From the NCBI RefSeq assembly GCF_014199625.1, contig NZ_JACHNY010000013.1:1-53162 (forward strand): a stretch of DNA of 53,162 nucleotides, given 5' to 3'. Each line of letters starts with the position of its first letter. Position 1 is the first letter of the stretch. This document shows, piece by piece, positions 32,671 to 41,071 of the stretch. A program made the position numbers and the translations under genes. The stretch comes from Sphingomonas abaci. GTDB lineage: Bacteria > Pseudomonadota > Alphaproteobacteria > Sphingomonadales > Sphingomonadaceae. The notes under the pieces were generated by a model. The model did not search any database. It worked only from the letters and a program-made list of their open reading frames with translations, and was not told the origin of the DNA.

Positions 32671-34869
32671 ATGCGCGTTTCCCCGCTTTTCCGCCATGTC
32701 GCCCCGACGGCCCTTACCGCCGCCATCGCCCTGACCGCGCCGGGCCAGGCCGCCCTGGCGCAGACGCGCGGCGTGCCCAGCCAGGACCCGACCACGGCGG
32801 ACACGGCGGCCTCGGCAGACATGGCCGCTGGGCAGGGTCCGGCCGGCACCCCGCCGGACATCGTCGTCACCGCCCGACGGCTCGACACGGCGCGCGAGCA
32901 TATCCAGCCCAGCCTGGGCGCGTCGAACTACGAGATCACCAGCGCCACGATCAAGGCGCTGCCCGGCGGCGAGAACCAGCCGTTCAACCAGATCCTGCTC
33001 CAGGCCCCCGGCGTCGTGCAGGATGGTTTCGGCCAGTTCCACGTCCGCGACGACCATAACGGCCTGCAATACCGCATCAACGGCACCATCCTGCCCGAGG
33101 GGCTGGCGGTGTTCGGGCAGACGCTGTCGCCGCGCCTGATCGACAAGGTCAACATCCTGACCGGGGCACTGCCGGCGCAATATGGCCTGCGCACCGCCGG
33201 GATCATCGACATCACGACCAAAAGCGGCCTGTTCGACACCGGCGGCACCGCCTCGCTCTATGGCGGCAGCCACGACACGATCCAGCCCAGCCTGACCTAT
33301 GGCGGCTCGACCGGCCGCACCAACTACTTCGTTTCCGGCGATTACCGGCACAGCGGCCTGGGCATCGAGAGCGTCGACGGCCGCTCGAACCCGGTCCATG
33401 ACCATACCGACCAGTATCAGGCCTTCACCTATGTCGACCATATCCTGGACGCGCAGAACCGCCTGTCCTTCGTCGGCGGCTATTCCAATCAGTGGTTCCA
33501 GATCCCCGACCCGGTCGGGCAGCAGCCGGGCGCCGGCTGGAGCGTGAACGGGCAGACGGCATACCCCAGCGACACGCTCGACGAGACGCAGCTCGAGAAG
33601 ACCGGCTTCGGCCAGATCGCGATCCTCCACGATGCCGAGCCGCTGACCGTGCAGGCCTCGCTGTTCGCGCGCTATTCGTCGCTACGCTACCGGCCCGACA
33701 TCCTGGGCGAATTGCTGTTCAACGGGCAGGCGCAGCAGGCGTATAAGCAGGATGTCGCGATCGGCGGCCAGGTCGACGCCGTCTACCATCTGGGCACGGC
33801 CCATACGCTGCGCAGCGGCCTGCTGGTCACGCGCGACCGGTCGACCAGCGACACCACCACCCACGTCTTCCCCGTCGACGACAGCGGAGCGCAGACAGGC
33901 GCGCCGATCGCGATACCCGACCATGGCGGCAAGACCGCGACCAGCTTCAGCGGGTACCTTCAGGACGAATGGAAGCTGCTTCCCAGGCTGACGCTCAACT
34001 ACGGCGCGCGCTACGACCTCTATAACGGCTATCGACGCGAGGGCCAGGTGTCGCCGCGGGCCAATCTGGTCTGGCAGCCGGGCGACATCTATACGCTCCA
34101 TGCCGGCTATGCCCGCTATTTCGTGCCGCCCCCCTTCGAGCTGGTCGCCACCACCAGCATCGCCAAGTTCATCGGCACCAGCGCCTATCCCGCGGTCACC
34201 ACCAACACCGTTCCCTATGCCGAGCGGCAGGATTATTTCGACGCCGGCTTCCAGGCGAGGCTCAGCCGCTATCTCACCTACGGCATCGACGCCTATTACC
34301 GCATCTCGAAGAACCTGATCGACGAGGGGCAGTTCGGCGCGCCGATCATCCTGACCCCGTTCAACTACGCCCAGGGCCGGATCGGCGGGATCGAGGCGAA
34401 TGTCAGCTATGCGCGCGGCGGCCTGCTCGCCTACGCCAATTTCGCCGCGGCCAAAGCCAAGGGGCGCGACATCGTCTCCAGCCAATTCAGCTTCGGCCAG
34501 GACGATCTCGATTACATCGCCCGGCGCTTCATCTATCTCGACCATGACCAGAGCTTCACCGGCTCGGCGGGCGTCTCCTATGCCTTTGGCGGGGGCACGA
34601 AGCTGGGCGGCAGCATGATCTATGGCTCGGGCCTGCGCCGCGACGACGCGGCCAACAATGTCCCGAACGGCGCCAAGCTGCCGCCCTATGCGCAGTTCAA
34701 CCTGACCGCGAGCCAGCATCTGGCGGGGCCGAACCTCGACATCCGCTTCGACGTCATCAACGCGCTCGATCACAAATACGAAATCCGCGACGGGACCGGC
34801 GTGGGCGTCGGCGCACCGCAATATGGCCCACGGCGCGGGTTCTTCGTCGGTGTGGCCAAGACCTTCTAA
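32671..34869 (+). CDS. TonB-dependent outer-membrane receptor
   Basis: This 732-residue receptor has a signal peptide (cleavage near AALAQ), a TonB-box-like stretch PPDIVVTARR, a plug domain at ~70-200 (ILTGALPAQYGLRTAGIIDITTKSG), and a long beta-barrel ending in the terminal Phe (GFFVGVAKTF). The barrel has the usual GARYDLYNGY-type strands. These pass ligands across the outer membrane using TonB energy. The ligand is unknown; its divergent neighbours suggest a carbohydrate rather than iron. It lies 350 bases from the SDR start. Confidence 0.93.
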   Translation: MRVSPLFRHVAPTALTAAIALTAPGQAALAQTRGVPSQDPTTADTAASADMAAGQGPAGTPPDIVVTARRLDTAREHIQPSLGASNYEITSATIKALPGGENQPFNQILLQAPGVVQDGFGQFHVRDDHNGLQYRINGTILPEGLAVFGQTLSPRLIDKVNILTGALPAQYGLRTAGIIDITTKSGLFDTGGTASLYGGSHDTIQPSLTYGGSTGRTNYFVSGDYRHSGLGIESVDGRSNPVHDHTDQYQAFTYVDHILDAQNRLSFVGGYSNQWFQIPDPVGQQPGAGWSVNGQTAYPSDTLDETQLEKTGFGQIAILHDAEPLTVQASLFARYSSLRYRPDILGELLFNGQAQQAYKQDVAIGGQVDAVYHLGTAHTLRSGLLVTRDRSTSDTTTHVFPVDDSGAQTGAPIAIPDHGGKTATSFSGYLQDEWKLLPRLTLNYGARYDLYNGYRREGQVSPRANLVWQPGDIYTLHAGYARYFVPPPFELVATTSIAKFIGTSAYPAVTTNTVPYAERQDYFDAGFQARLSRYLTYGIDAYYRISKNLIDEGQFGAPIILTPFNYAQGRIGGIEANVSYARGGLLAYANFAAAKAKGRDIVSSQFSFGQDDLDYIARRFIYLDHDQSFTGSAGVSYAFGGGTKLGGSMIYGSGLRRDDAANNVPNGAKLPPYAQFNLTASQHLAGPNLDIRFDVINALDHKYEIRDGTGVGVGAPQYGPRRGFFVGVAKTF

Positions 34870-34883
34870 CCGCTTGCCATTCA

Positions 34884-34917
34884 AGGCTGAACGGAAGCTG
34901 CCAGCCCGGTTCAGCCT
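34884..34917 (+). terminator. Possible terminator after the TonB receptor
   Basis: A 9-base perfect stem (AGGCTGAAC/GTTCAGCCT) with a 16-base loop lies 15 bases past the receptor stop. It lacks a T-run, so its terminator role is weak. Confidence 0.4.
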
Positions 34918-34970
34918 CGCCACAGCCGAATCGGCGTAATCGTTCGTCATCGCCCATAGGGAGACGATCG

Positions 34971-35381
34971 ATGTTCAAGACTGTCACGCAAGTCCTCGCG
35001 GTTGCCGGCGTGGCGATCGCAGGTGTCTCGGCCACCCCCGCCATGGCGCAGGACTATTATGGCCGCGGCTATTATGATCGCAGCTACGACACGCGGGGCT
35101 ATGACCGCGGCTATTACGACCGGGGCTATGACGCGCGTGGCTATCGCGACTATCGCGACGACGGCTATCGCCGCGACTGGCGTCGCACCGGCTATGACCG
35201 CCGCTGCCGCACCGGCGGCACGACCGGCGGCGTGCTGGGCGCGGTGGTCGGCGGCCTGCTTGGTCGCGAGATCGGGCGCGGCGGCCGCTACAACGCGCCG
35301 AGCACGACCGGCCTGATCGTCGGCGCGGGCGTCGGCGCGCTGGCGGGGCGCGAGATCGAGCGCAGCCAGGGCTGCCGTTGA
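34971..35381 (+). CDS. Glycine-zipper 2TM-domain protein, Tyr/Arg-rich
   Basis: This 136-residue exported protein has a signal peptide (cleavage after PAMA, residue ~26). The middle is a repetitive Tyr/Asp/Gly/Arg stretch (RGYYDRSYD, RGYDRGYYDRGYD). It is followed by a glycine-zipper segment GGVLGAVVGGLLGREIG and LIVGAGVGALAGREIE typical of Rick_17kDa/2TM surface proteins. It probably sits in or at the outer membrane; no enzymatic role is suggested. GGGAG precedes the ATG. It converges on a Crp/Fnr gene with 41 bases between them. Confidence 0.85.
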   Translation: MFKTVTQVLAVAGVAIAGVSATPAMAQDYYGRGYYDRSYDTRGYDRGYYDRGYDARGYRDYRDDGYRRDWRRTGYDRRCRTGGTTGGVLGAVVGGLLGREIGRGGRYNAPSTTGLIVGAGVGALAGREIERSQGCR

Positions 35382-35391
35382 ACCGCTGCCA

Positions 35392-35423
35392 ACCGGCCCG
35401 TGCGCTTGCCCGCGCGGGCCGGT
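35392..35423. terminator. Hairpin between the convergent glycine-zipper and Crp genes
   Basis: A 13-base stem with one T/G wobble and a six-base loop lies exactly between the two stop codons (ACCGGCCCG and CGGGCCGGT arms). It could terminate both genes, although neither side has a long T-run. Confidence 0.5.
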
Positions 35424-36169
35424 CAGGCCGATCCGGCCGCCGCCGCGCCGCGCCCGAACGGGCCGACCAGCCGTCGATATTCCGCCTCCGCCCGGCCATA
35501 GGAATCGCCCGCGATCTCCTCCAGCCGGGCGCGGTCGCGCACCGTGATCAGACCGCGCGTCCCCCGCACCGCGCCCGTGCCTTCCAGCAGGTGCAGCGTC
35601 ACGGTCACGCCCGATCGGCGCACGGCGAGCATCACCGACAGAAATTCATGGGTCAGCGTCATTTCGTCGCCCTCGCTGCGGTCATGGCACATCAGCAGCC
35701 AGCGGGCGAGCCGTTCGGGCAGCGCATATTGCGCGTTCGACGCCGCTGTCTGCGCGGTCTGTACGATCGTCGACTGGACATAGCGGAGCAGCAGGGTGCG
35801 CAACGCGACGCTACGGTCGCAAGCCGCGGCCAGCGCGGCACTGGAGATGCGCAGCGCACTGCCGTCACCCAATTGGATCACCGACCGGAGCGGTGACCGG
35901 TCGGCACGGAGGATTGCGGACACTCCGTACAGTCCCTCATAGCCGAACAGCCCGACCTCGATCTCGCTGCCATCCTCCTGCACCGCGATCAGCGATCCGA
36001 TCCCGCGCTCGATGAAATAGACGTGGTTGACCGGCTGGTCAGGCTCGTCGAGCACCTGTCGCTGGGTTAGCGCCACCCGCTCCAGATCGGGTTGCAGCAA
36101 GGCGTAATCCGTCGCCGTCATCCGGCTCAACAGGCCATTACGCGTAAAAGATTGGGCATGGCCAGACAT
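35423..36169 (-). CDS. Crp/Fnr-family transcriptional regulator
   Basis: This 248-residue protein has a cyclic-nucleotide-binding-like beta-roll at ~30-130 (VYFIERGIGSLIAVQEDGSEIEVGLFGYEGLYG) and a C-terminal winged HTH (LTHEFLSVMLAVRRSGVTVTL). It lacks the cysteine cluster of true Fnr, so an oxygen-sensing Fe-S cluster is unlikely. The ATG at 36169 (MSGHAQSFTRNG) has GGAGAG five bases upstream. It is divergent from a second Crp/Fnr gene across an AT-rich gap. Effector and targets are unknown. Confidence 0.88.
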   Translation of the reverse strand: MSGHAQSFTRNGLLSRMTATDYALLQPDLERVALTQRQVLDEPDQPVNHVYFIERGIGSLIAVQEDGSEIEVGLFGYEGLYGVSAILRADRSPLRSVIQLGDGSALRISSAALAAACDRSVALRTLLLRYVQSTIVQTAQTAASNAQYALPERLARWLLMCHDRSEGDEMTLTHEFLSVMLAVRRSGVTVTLHLLEGTGAVRGTRGLITVRDRARLEEIAGDSYGRAEAEYRRLVGPFGRGAAAAGSA

Positions 36170-36420
36170 ATGTTCTCTCCATCCACCAATATTCCTGACA
36201 AAACAAATGTTGCCGAGCAAATATTATCCTGATCCGCATTACGATTATACGACAGTGTGCTTCTTAAAATTCGGCAGTCCTGTTTCAATGTACGTCAGCG
36301 AACATTGGATGCAGCGAATATGGAGGAATGCGGAAACATGGATTACCATGGGGTTCAGCAGCGATCCGGCGCGTGATGCCGACTGCCGGGTATCCCTGAT
36401 TCGTCTTTGGGAGTTCGATC
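36170..36420. promoter_or_regulatory. AT-rich divergent region between two Crp/Fnr genes
   Basis: These 251 bases are markedly richer in A/T than the surrounding genes and separate two divergent regulators, so both promoters should lie here. I see no clear TTGAT-N4-ATCAA site and no credible coding frame; an open frame from 36207 runs out of frame into the downstream gene. Confidence 0.5.
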
Positions 36421-37134
36421 ATGCATCCTGCCACCACGCCGCTCCTGTCCTTCACCCGCCGGCTGGAGCGGTTCGCGCCTTTGGAGCCGGGGGATCGTGC
36501 GGCGATCCTGACCCTGCCCGCCCAGGAGGAACGGATCGGGCGCGGGCGCCGGCTGGTCGAGGAGGGGCAGGACGATCATCCCTGCCTGTTCCTGCTGTCG
36601 GGCTTCGCGCAGCGCCACGGCATCTTGGCGGACGGACAGCGGCAGATCACCGGCCTCTATGTGCCGGGCGACATCATCGGCCTGCGCAGCGAGGCGCTGC
36701 CCCGCGCGCATCAGACGGTCGGCGCGCTGGGCCCGGTCGAACTGCTGAAGATTCCGCACAAGGCGTTGACCGGCCTGGCGGATGCGCATCCGGCGATCGC
36801 CCGCGCGCTGTGGAACGAGACGCTGGCCGATGCCGCCGCCGCGCAGGACTGGATCATCACGCTGGGCAAGCGCGACGCGCGCGGCCGGGTGTTGGCTTTG
36901 CTGGGCGAACTGATGGACCGGTGCCGCCGCGCCGGGCTGGCGATGCGCGACAGCATCGTGCTGCCGCTGACGCAGGAAGAGATCGGCGACGCTACCGGCC
37001 TGACCTCCGTCCATGTCAATCGCACGCTGATGGCGCTGCAGGCCGAGGGGGTGATCGAACGCGCCGGTCGCCGCGTCACCCTGCTGCGGCCGCAGACCGC
37101 GCCCCGACCTGCGTTGCGCATCGCCATCGGCTGA
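36421..37134 (+). CDS. Crp/Fnr-family transcriptional regulator
   Basis: This 237-residue regulator has an effector beta-roll at ~20-120 (RLVEEGQDDHPCLFLLSGFAQRHG, then GLYVPGDIIGL). A dimer helix follows, then a C-terminal HTH (LTQEEIGDATGLTSVHVNRTLMALQAEGVI) of the Crp/Fnr type. No Fnr-type cysteine set is present. GGGAG lies seven bases upstream of the ATG. It is only distantly similar to its divergent neighbour. It precedes the Fur-box iron operon by 128 bases. Confidence 0.9.
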   Translation: MHPATTPLLSFTRRLERFAPLEPGDRAAILTLPAQEERIGRGRRLVEEGQDDHPCLFLLSGFAQRHGILADGQRQITGLYVPGDIIGLRSEALPRAHQTVGALGPVELLKIPHKALTGLADAHPAIARALWNETLADAAAAQDWIITLGKRDARGRVLALLGELMDRCRRAGLAMRDSIVLPLTQEEIGDATGLTSVHVNRTLMALQAEGVIERAGRRVTLLRPQTAPRPALRIAIG

Positions 37135-37197
37135 CCGGGGCACGAGCCGCCGCTCGGTGACGGCGACCTGTCCACATCCGTTCCCCATGCCATTTTG

Positions 37198-37218
37198 TTA
37201 TTGATAACGACTATCACT
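37198..37218 (+). promoter_or_regulatory. Fur-box-like site
   Basis: TGATAACGACTATCA at 37202-37216 has symmetric TGATA/TATCA arms and resembles the Fur consensus GATAATGATAATCATTATC. It lies 46 bases upstream of the DUF3649-PepSY-DUF3325 operon, whose families are linked to iron uptake, so Fur or Irr-type control is likely. Confidence 0.65.
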
Positions 37219-37262
37219 CGCCGCTAGGAGGAGCGGGCGAGAACGGCAAGGGAATCGACATC

Positions 37263-37592
37263 ATGTTCGTGGAGCGCGGTCATCCCGCCCCGTCCCCGTC
37301 GTCCACGCGCCGCCATCTGCGCCCGATCGTGTGGGCGATGGCCGCGCGATCGGTGACGGCGCTGGTCGGTGGCTATGCCGCCGCCGCCGTGCTCGCGACG
37401 CTCGCCGCCCGGCTGCTGCCCGTCGACCGCGTCGAGGCGACCGGCTGGGCGATGATCGCCGCCTTCCTGATCTATGCCGCGATCGGTCTGTGGTGCTTCC
37501 ACGAGCCCCGGCTGGCGCGGGTCGCCGGCATCGTCTGGGGCGTCGCATTGCTGGGCGGTGCGGCGGCCTGGTGGCTGGGCGTGCGGCCATGA
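37263..37592 (+). CDS. DUF3649-family small membrane protein
   Basis: This 109-residue protein has three hydrophobic segments (ALVGGYAAAAVLATLAARLL, MIAAFLIYAAIGLWCF, AGIVWGVALLGGAAAWWL). This is the pattern of DUF3649 proteins found with PepSY and DUF3325 genes in iron-uptake loci. GGAGG is present well upstream, in the leader. Its stop overlaps the PepSY gene start by four bases. The molecular role is unknown. Confidence 0.8.
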   Translation: MFVERGHPAPSPSSTRRHLRPIVWAMAARSVTALVGGYAAAAVLATLAARLLPVDRVEATGWAMIAAFLIYAAIGLWCFHEPRLARVAGIVWGVALLGGAAAWWLGVRP

Positions 37593-39145
37593 GCGTGTCG
37601 CTGCGCCAGAGCATGGCCTGGATCCATGGCTGGCTGGGCCTGCTCGCCGGCTGGCTGCTGTTCGCCATGTTCCTGACCGGCACCGCCAGCTATTTCCGTC
37701 CGGAGATCACGCGCTGGATGCAGCCCGAATTGCATCCGCAGCAGGTTTCCACCACGCGCGCGGCCGAAACCGCCATCGCCTATCTTCAACGCACCGGCGC
37801 GGACGACCTGCAATGGTATGTCTATCTGCCCGACGCACGCACGCCGCTGACCCGGATCTACCAGGTCCCCAACCCCGCCGCCGCGCCGCGCCAGCGCCGC
37901 GACGAGATCCAGCTCGACCCCGCCACCGGCCGGCCGGCGACCGCGCGCGAGACGCGCGGCGGTGAGCAATTCTACCGTTTCCACTTCCAGCTCCAATTGC
38001 CGCATCCCTGGGGCCGCTGGCTGGCGGGACTGTGCGCGATGTTCATGCTGGCCACGATCCTGTCGGGCGTCATCACCCACAAGCGCATCTTCGCCGACTT
38101 CTTCACGCTGCGCTGGAACAAGGGGCAGCGTAGCTGGCTGGACGCGCACAACGTCTCGGCGGTGCTGGCGCTCCCCTATCATGCCATGATCACCTATACC
38201 GGGCTGATCACGCTGGTGACGATGTACATGCCCTGGCCGATCCTGGCCAATTACAAGCAGCCCGCCGATTTCGCTCAGATCGCCTTCGGCCTGCCCGCCG
38301 AGCGCCCGGCCACCGGCACGGCCGCGCCGCTCGTCGCGATCGCCCCGCTCGTCGCCGATGCCGGCCGCCGGCTGGGGGGCCCCGTGGCGCGGATCATCGT
38401 CCACCATCCCAACGACCAGGCCGCCACCATCAGCGTCGCACGGCGCAGCGGCACCTCGATCGACGCGCACTCCCCCACCGTCACCTATGACGGCGCGACC
38501 GGGCGCCTGCTCGAACAATCGGGGGCGGGCGGCGCCGCACTCGCCACGGCGGGGGTGATGCTGGGGCTGCATATCGCGCAATTCGCCGGGCCGGCCTTGC
38601 GCTGGGCCTATTTCGCCATGGGACTGACCGGCGTGGCGATGGTCGGCACCGGCCTGCTGCTCTGGACCGCCAAGCGGCGACGGCCGGGCGCCGCGGCCTT
38701 TTTCGGACTGCGGCTGGTCGAGCGGCTGAACATCGCGGTGATCGTCGGCCTGCCCATCGGCATGGCCGCCTATCTGCTCGCCAACCGGCTGATCCCGGCG
38801 ATGCAGCCCGGCCGCGCCGATGCGGAGGTGGCGACCATGTTCTGGGCCTGGGGCCTCGTCGCACTGGCGCAACTGCTCCGCCCCGCGCGCCGGGCTTGGC
38901 GCGAGGGGTTCACGCTGGCCGCGCTCGCCTTCGCCGCCATTCCCATCGCCGATGCGCTGACCACGACGCGGGGACTGCCGGGATCGCTGCGGCAGGGCGA
39001 CTCGCTGTTCGCCGCCTTCGACGTGGCGATGCTGGTGATCGCCGCGCTGTTCGCCTTCGCCGCCTGGCGCGCCGGCCGCGCCCCCGCGCCCCGGAGCCGC
39101 CGCGCCGCGCGCGCCGAACGCCTTTCGGAGACCGTCCATGCTTGA
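37589..39145 (+). CDS. PepSY-associated TM protein, siderophore-reductase-like
   Basis: This 518-residue inner-membrane protein has an N-terminal helix (WIHGWLGLLAGWLLFAMFLTGT), a periplasmic PepSY-type region (~45-150), a helix with THKRIF after it, HNVSAVLALPYHAMITYTGL, a second large periplasmic loop, and four to five C-terminal helices. Conserved histidines in the helices could ligate heme. Related proteins are proposed to reduce ferric siderophores taken up by TonB receptors. ATGA overlap with DUF3649 and an 8-base overlap with DUF3325 make one operon behind the Fur box. Confidence 0.88.
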   Translation: MSVSLRQSMAWIHGWLGLLAGWLLFAMFLTGTASYFRPEITRWMQPELHPQQVSTTRAAETAIAYLQRTGADDLQWYVYLPDARTPLTRIYQVPNPAAAPRQRRDEIQLDPATGRPATARETRGGEQFYRFHFQLQLPHPWGRWLAGLCAMFMLATILSGVITHKRIFADFFTLRWNKGQRSWLDAHNVSAVLALPYHAMITYTGLITLVTMYMPWPILANYKQPADFAQIAFGLPAERPATGTAAPLVAIAPLVADAGRRLGGPVARIIVHHPNDQAATISVARRSGTSIDAHSPTVTYDGATGRLLEQSGAGGAALATAGVMLGLHIAQFAGPALRWAYFAMGLTGVAMVGTGLLLWTAKRRRPGAAAFFGLRLVERLNIAVIVGLPIGMAAYLLANRLIPAMQPGRADAEVATMFWAWGLVALAQLLRPARRAWREGFTLAALAFAAIPIADALTTTRGLPGSLRQGDSLFAAFDVAMLVIAALFAFAAWRAGRAPAPRSRRAARAERLSETVHA

Positions 39146-39407
39146 ATCCGTGCTGACCTGCCTGATCGGCTGGCTGCTGCTCGCCGCCGCCTCGTTCCGC
39201 ATCCGCCGCGACCTGGGCCTGACCGCGGGCGAGGCGCGCTGGCTCCGCGTCGCGGGCGTCGTGGTGCTGACCGCGACCCTGTGGCGGTGCGGCGCGCCGA
39301 TCAGCGGCGAACGCTGGGTTCGCTTCCTGGGCGCGGCGGGCGTTTCCGGGGTCGCAACGGTACTGATCCTGTCCGCCGCGCCCCGGCCCCGGCTGCGCCG
39401 CCGCTGA
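39138..39407 (+). CDS. DUF3325-family small membrane protein
   Basis: This 89-residue protein has helices at ~5-20, 38-50 and 65-80 (LTCLIGWLLLAAASFRI; VAGVVVLTATLW; AAGVSGVATVLILSAA). It fits DUF3325, the usual third member of the DUF3649-PepSY unit. Its ATG lies inside the end of the PepSY gene. The role is unknown. Confidence 0.78.
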   Translation: MLESVLTCLIGWLLLAAASFRIRRDLGLTAGEARWLRVAGVVVLTATLWRCGAPISGERWVRFLGAAGVSGVATVLILSAAPRPRLRRR

Positions 39408-39547
39408 TCCGGTCCGGATCACGGACATCGCGCGCAACACCGCTAGGCGGCACGGGCAAGCCACTGTAAAGCGGTCGCCGACCACCCGTATACGGCCCCA
39501 TGCCCGGCGTCGAAGCAGGACGGTTCCACGCGGGAGGAGAGACGCCG

Positions 39548-41071
39548 ATGCCACCGGTTCAGGACCGTCCGTCCACACTTGCCGCCCTGGGCATCGCCGG
39601 GCTGGACCAAGTGCTCAACGGCGGGGTGACGCGTCAGCGCCTCTACCTGGTCGAAGGCACGCCCGGCACCGGCAAGACCACGCTCGGTCTTGGCTTCCTG
39701 CTCGCCGGGGCGGCGATCGGCGAAACCGGCCTCTACATCACGCTCGCCGAGACCGAGGAGGAACTGCGCGCGGTCGGCGCCAGCCATGGCTGGTCGCTCG
39801 AGTCGCTGACACTCTTCGAGATGGTGCCGGCCGAGGGGCTGGACGAGGCGGAGGAGCAGACCCTGCTTTATCCAAGCGAGGTCGAACTGGGCGAGACGGT
39901 GCGCGCGATCATGGCCCGGGTCGATGCGGTCCGCCCCGACCGGCTGGTGATCGACAGCCTGTCCGAACTGCGGCTGCTGGCGCAAAGCCCGATCCGTTAT
40001 CGCCGACAAATCCTGGCGCTGAAGCATTTCTTCGCCAGCCGCCAATGCACCGTGCTGGTGCTGGACGACAAGAGCGGCGCGCCTGGCGACGCGCAGCTGC
40101 ACAGCATCGCCCATGGCGTGATCGCTTTGGAACAGACGCTGTCCGGCTTCGGTGCGGAACGGCGGCGGATGCATGTCGTCAAGATGCGGGGTCAGCGCTA
40201 TCGGGGCGGCTATCATGATTTCGAGATCGAGCGTGGCGGCCTGGCGGTTTTTCCCCGGCTGGTCGCGGGCAATGTCCAGACCGCGTTCGACGCCGCGCCG
40301 GTCTCGACCGGATCGCCGGCCTTCGACGCGCTGCTCGGCGGCGGGCTGACCCCCGGCACCGCGACATTGCTGTCGGGCCCGGCCGGCGTCGGCAAGACCA
40401 CCACCGCGACCGGCGCGATGGTCGCGGCGCTCCGGCGGGGCGAGCGGGCGGCCTATTTCCTGTTCGACGAGCGCACACCGACGCTGCTCCACCGCTCGGC
40501 CGCGCTCGGCATGGACCTGCGACCCTATATCGACTCGGGACAATTGCTGCTTCGCTCGATCGATCCGGCGGAATTATCGCCTGGCGCCTTCGCCGCCGTC
40601 GTGCGCCATGCGGTCGAGGCGGAGAGCGCACGCTTCGTCGTGATCGACAGCCTCAACGCCTATCTGCAATCCATGCCCAGCGAGCAGTATCTGGTGCTCC
40701 AGATGCACGAGCTGCTCACCTATCTGTCGCTGAACGGCGTGGTGACGCTGCTGATCCTGGGGATGCACGGCGTGCTGGGTGAGGCGGGATCGGATGTCGA
40801 CATCAGCTATCTCGCCGACAATGCAGTGCAGTTCCGCTTCTTCGAGGCGTTCGGCGCGGTGCGTCAGGCGATCTCGGTCATCAAGACGCGCACTGCCGCG
40901 CATGAGCGCACCATCCGCGAGTTCCGCATCACCGCGGACGGGCTGGATTTCGGGGAGCCGCTTTCCGCCTTCCATGGCGTGCTGACCGGCATCCCGACCT
41001 TCTCGGGCGAGGCCGCGACCCTGCTCGCCGCCGGTAAGGCCGATGAAAGCGGGGCGTCGATCGGTGGATGA
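39548..41071 (+). CDS. KaiC-like tandem RecA-fold ATPase
   Basis: This 507-residue protein has two KaiC domains, each with a P-loop: EGTPGTGKTTLG (~35-46) and SGPAGVGKTTTA (~276-287). The C-terminal part follows KaiC closely: RQAISVIKTRTAAHERTIREFRIT. At the place of the cyanobacterial Ser431-Thr432 phosphosite it reads Ser420-Tyr421 (DVDISYLADN). The paired catalytic Glu positions read AE and DE. Non-cyanobacterial KaiC-like ATPases often accompany histidine kinases. GGAGGAG precedes ATG 39548; the longer frame from 39500 lacks a good site. It overlaps the kinase gene by 29 bases. Confidence 0.9.
   Translation: MPPVQDRPSTLAALGIAGLDQVLNGGVTRQRLYLVEGTPGTGKTTLGLGFLLAGAAIGETGLYITLAETEEELRAVGASHGWSLESLTLFEMVPAEGLDEAEEQTLLYPSEVELGETVRAIMARVDAVRPDRLVIDSLSELRLLAQSPIRYRRQILALKHFFASRQCTVLVLDDKSGAPGDAQLHSIAHGVIALEQTLSGFGAERRRMHVVKMRGQRYRGGYHDFEIERGGLAVFPRLVAGNVQTAFDAAPVSTGSPAFDALLGGGLTPGTATLLSGPAGVGKTTTATGAMVAALRRGERAAYFLFDERTPTLLHRSAALGMDLRPYIDSGQLLLRSIDPAELSPGAFAAVVRHAVEAESARFVVIDSLNAYLQSMPSEQYLVLQMHELLTYLSLNGVVTLLILGMHGVLGEAGSDVDISYLADNAVQFRFFEAFGAVRQAISVIKTRTAAHERTIREFRITADGLDFGEPLSAFHGVLTGIPTFSGEAATLLAAGKADESGASIGG

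Noticed and set aside
36207..36420. Possible short gene MLPSKYYPDPHYDY... in the AT-rich gap
   Set aside because: The frame runs straight into the Crp gene in another frame, has no motif and lies in the promoter region.
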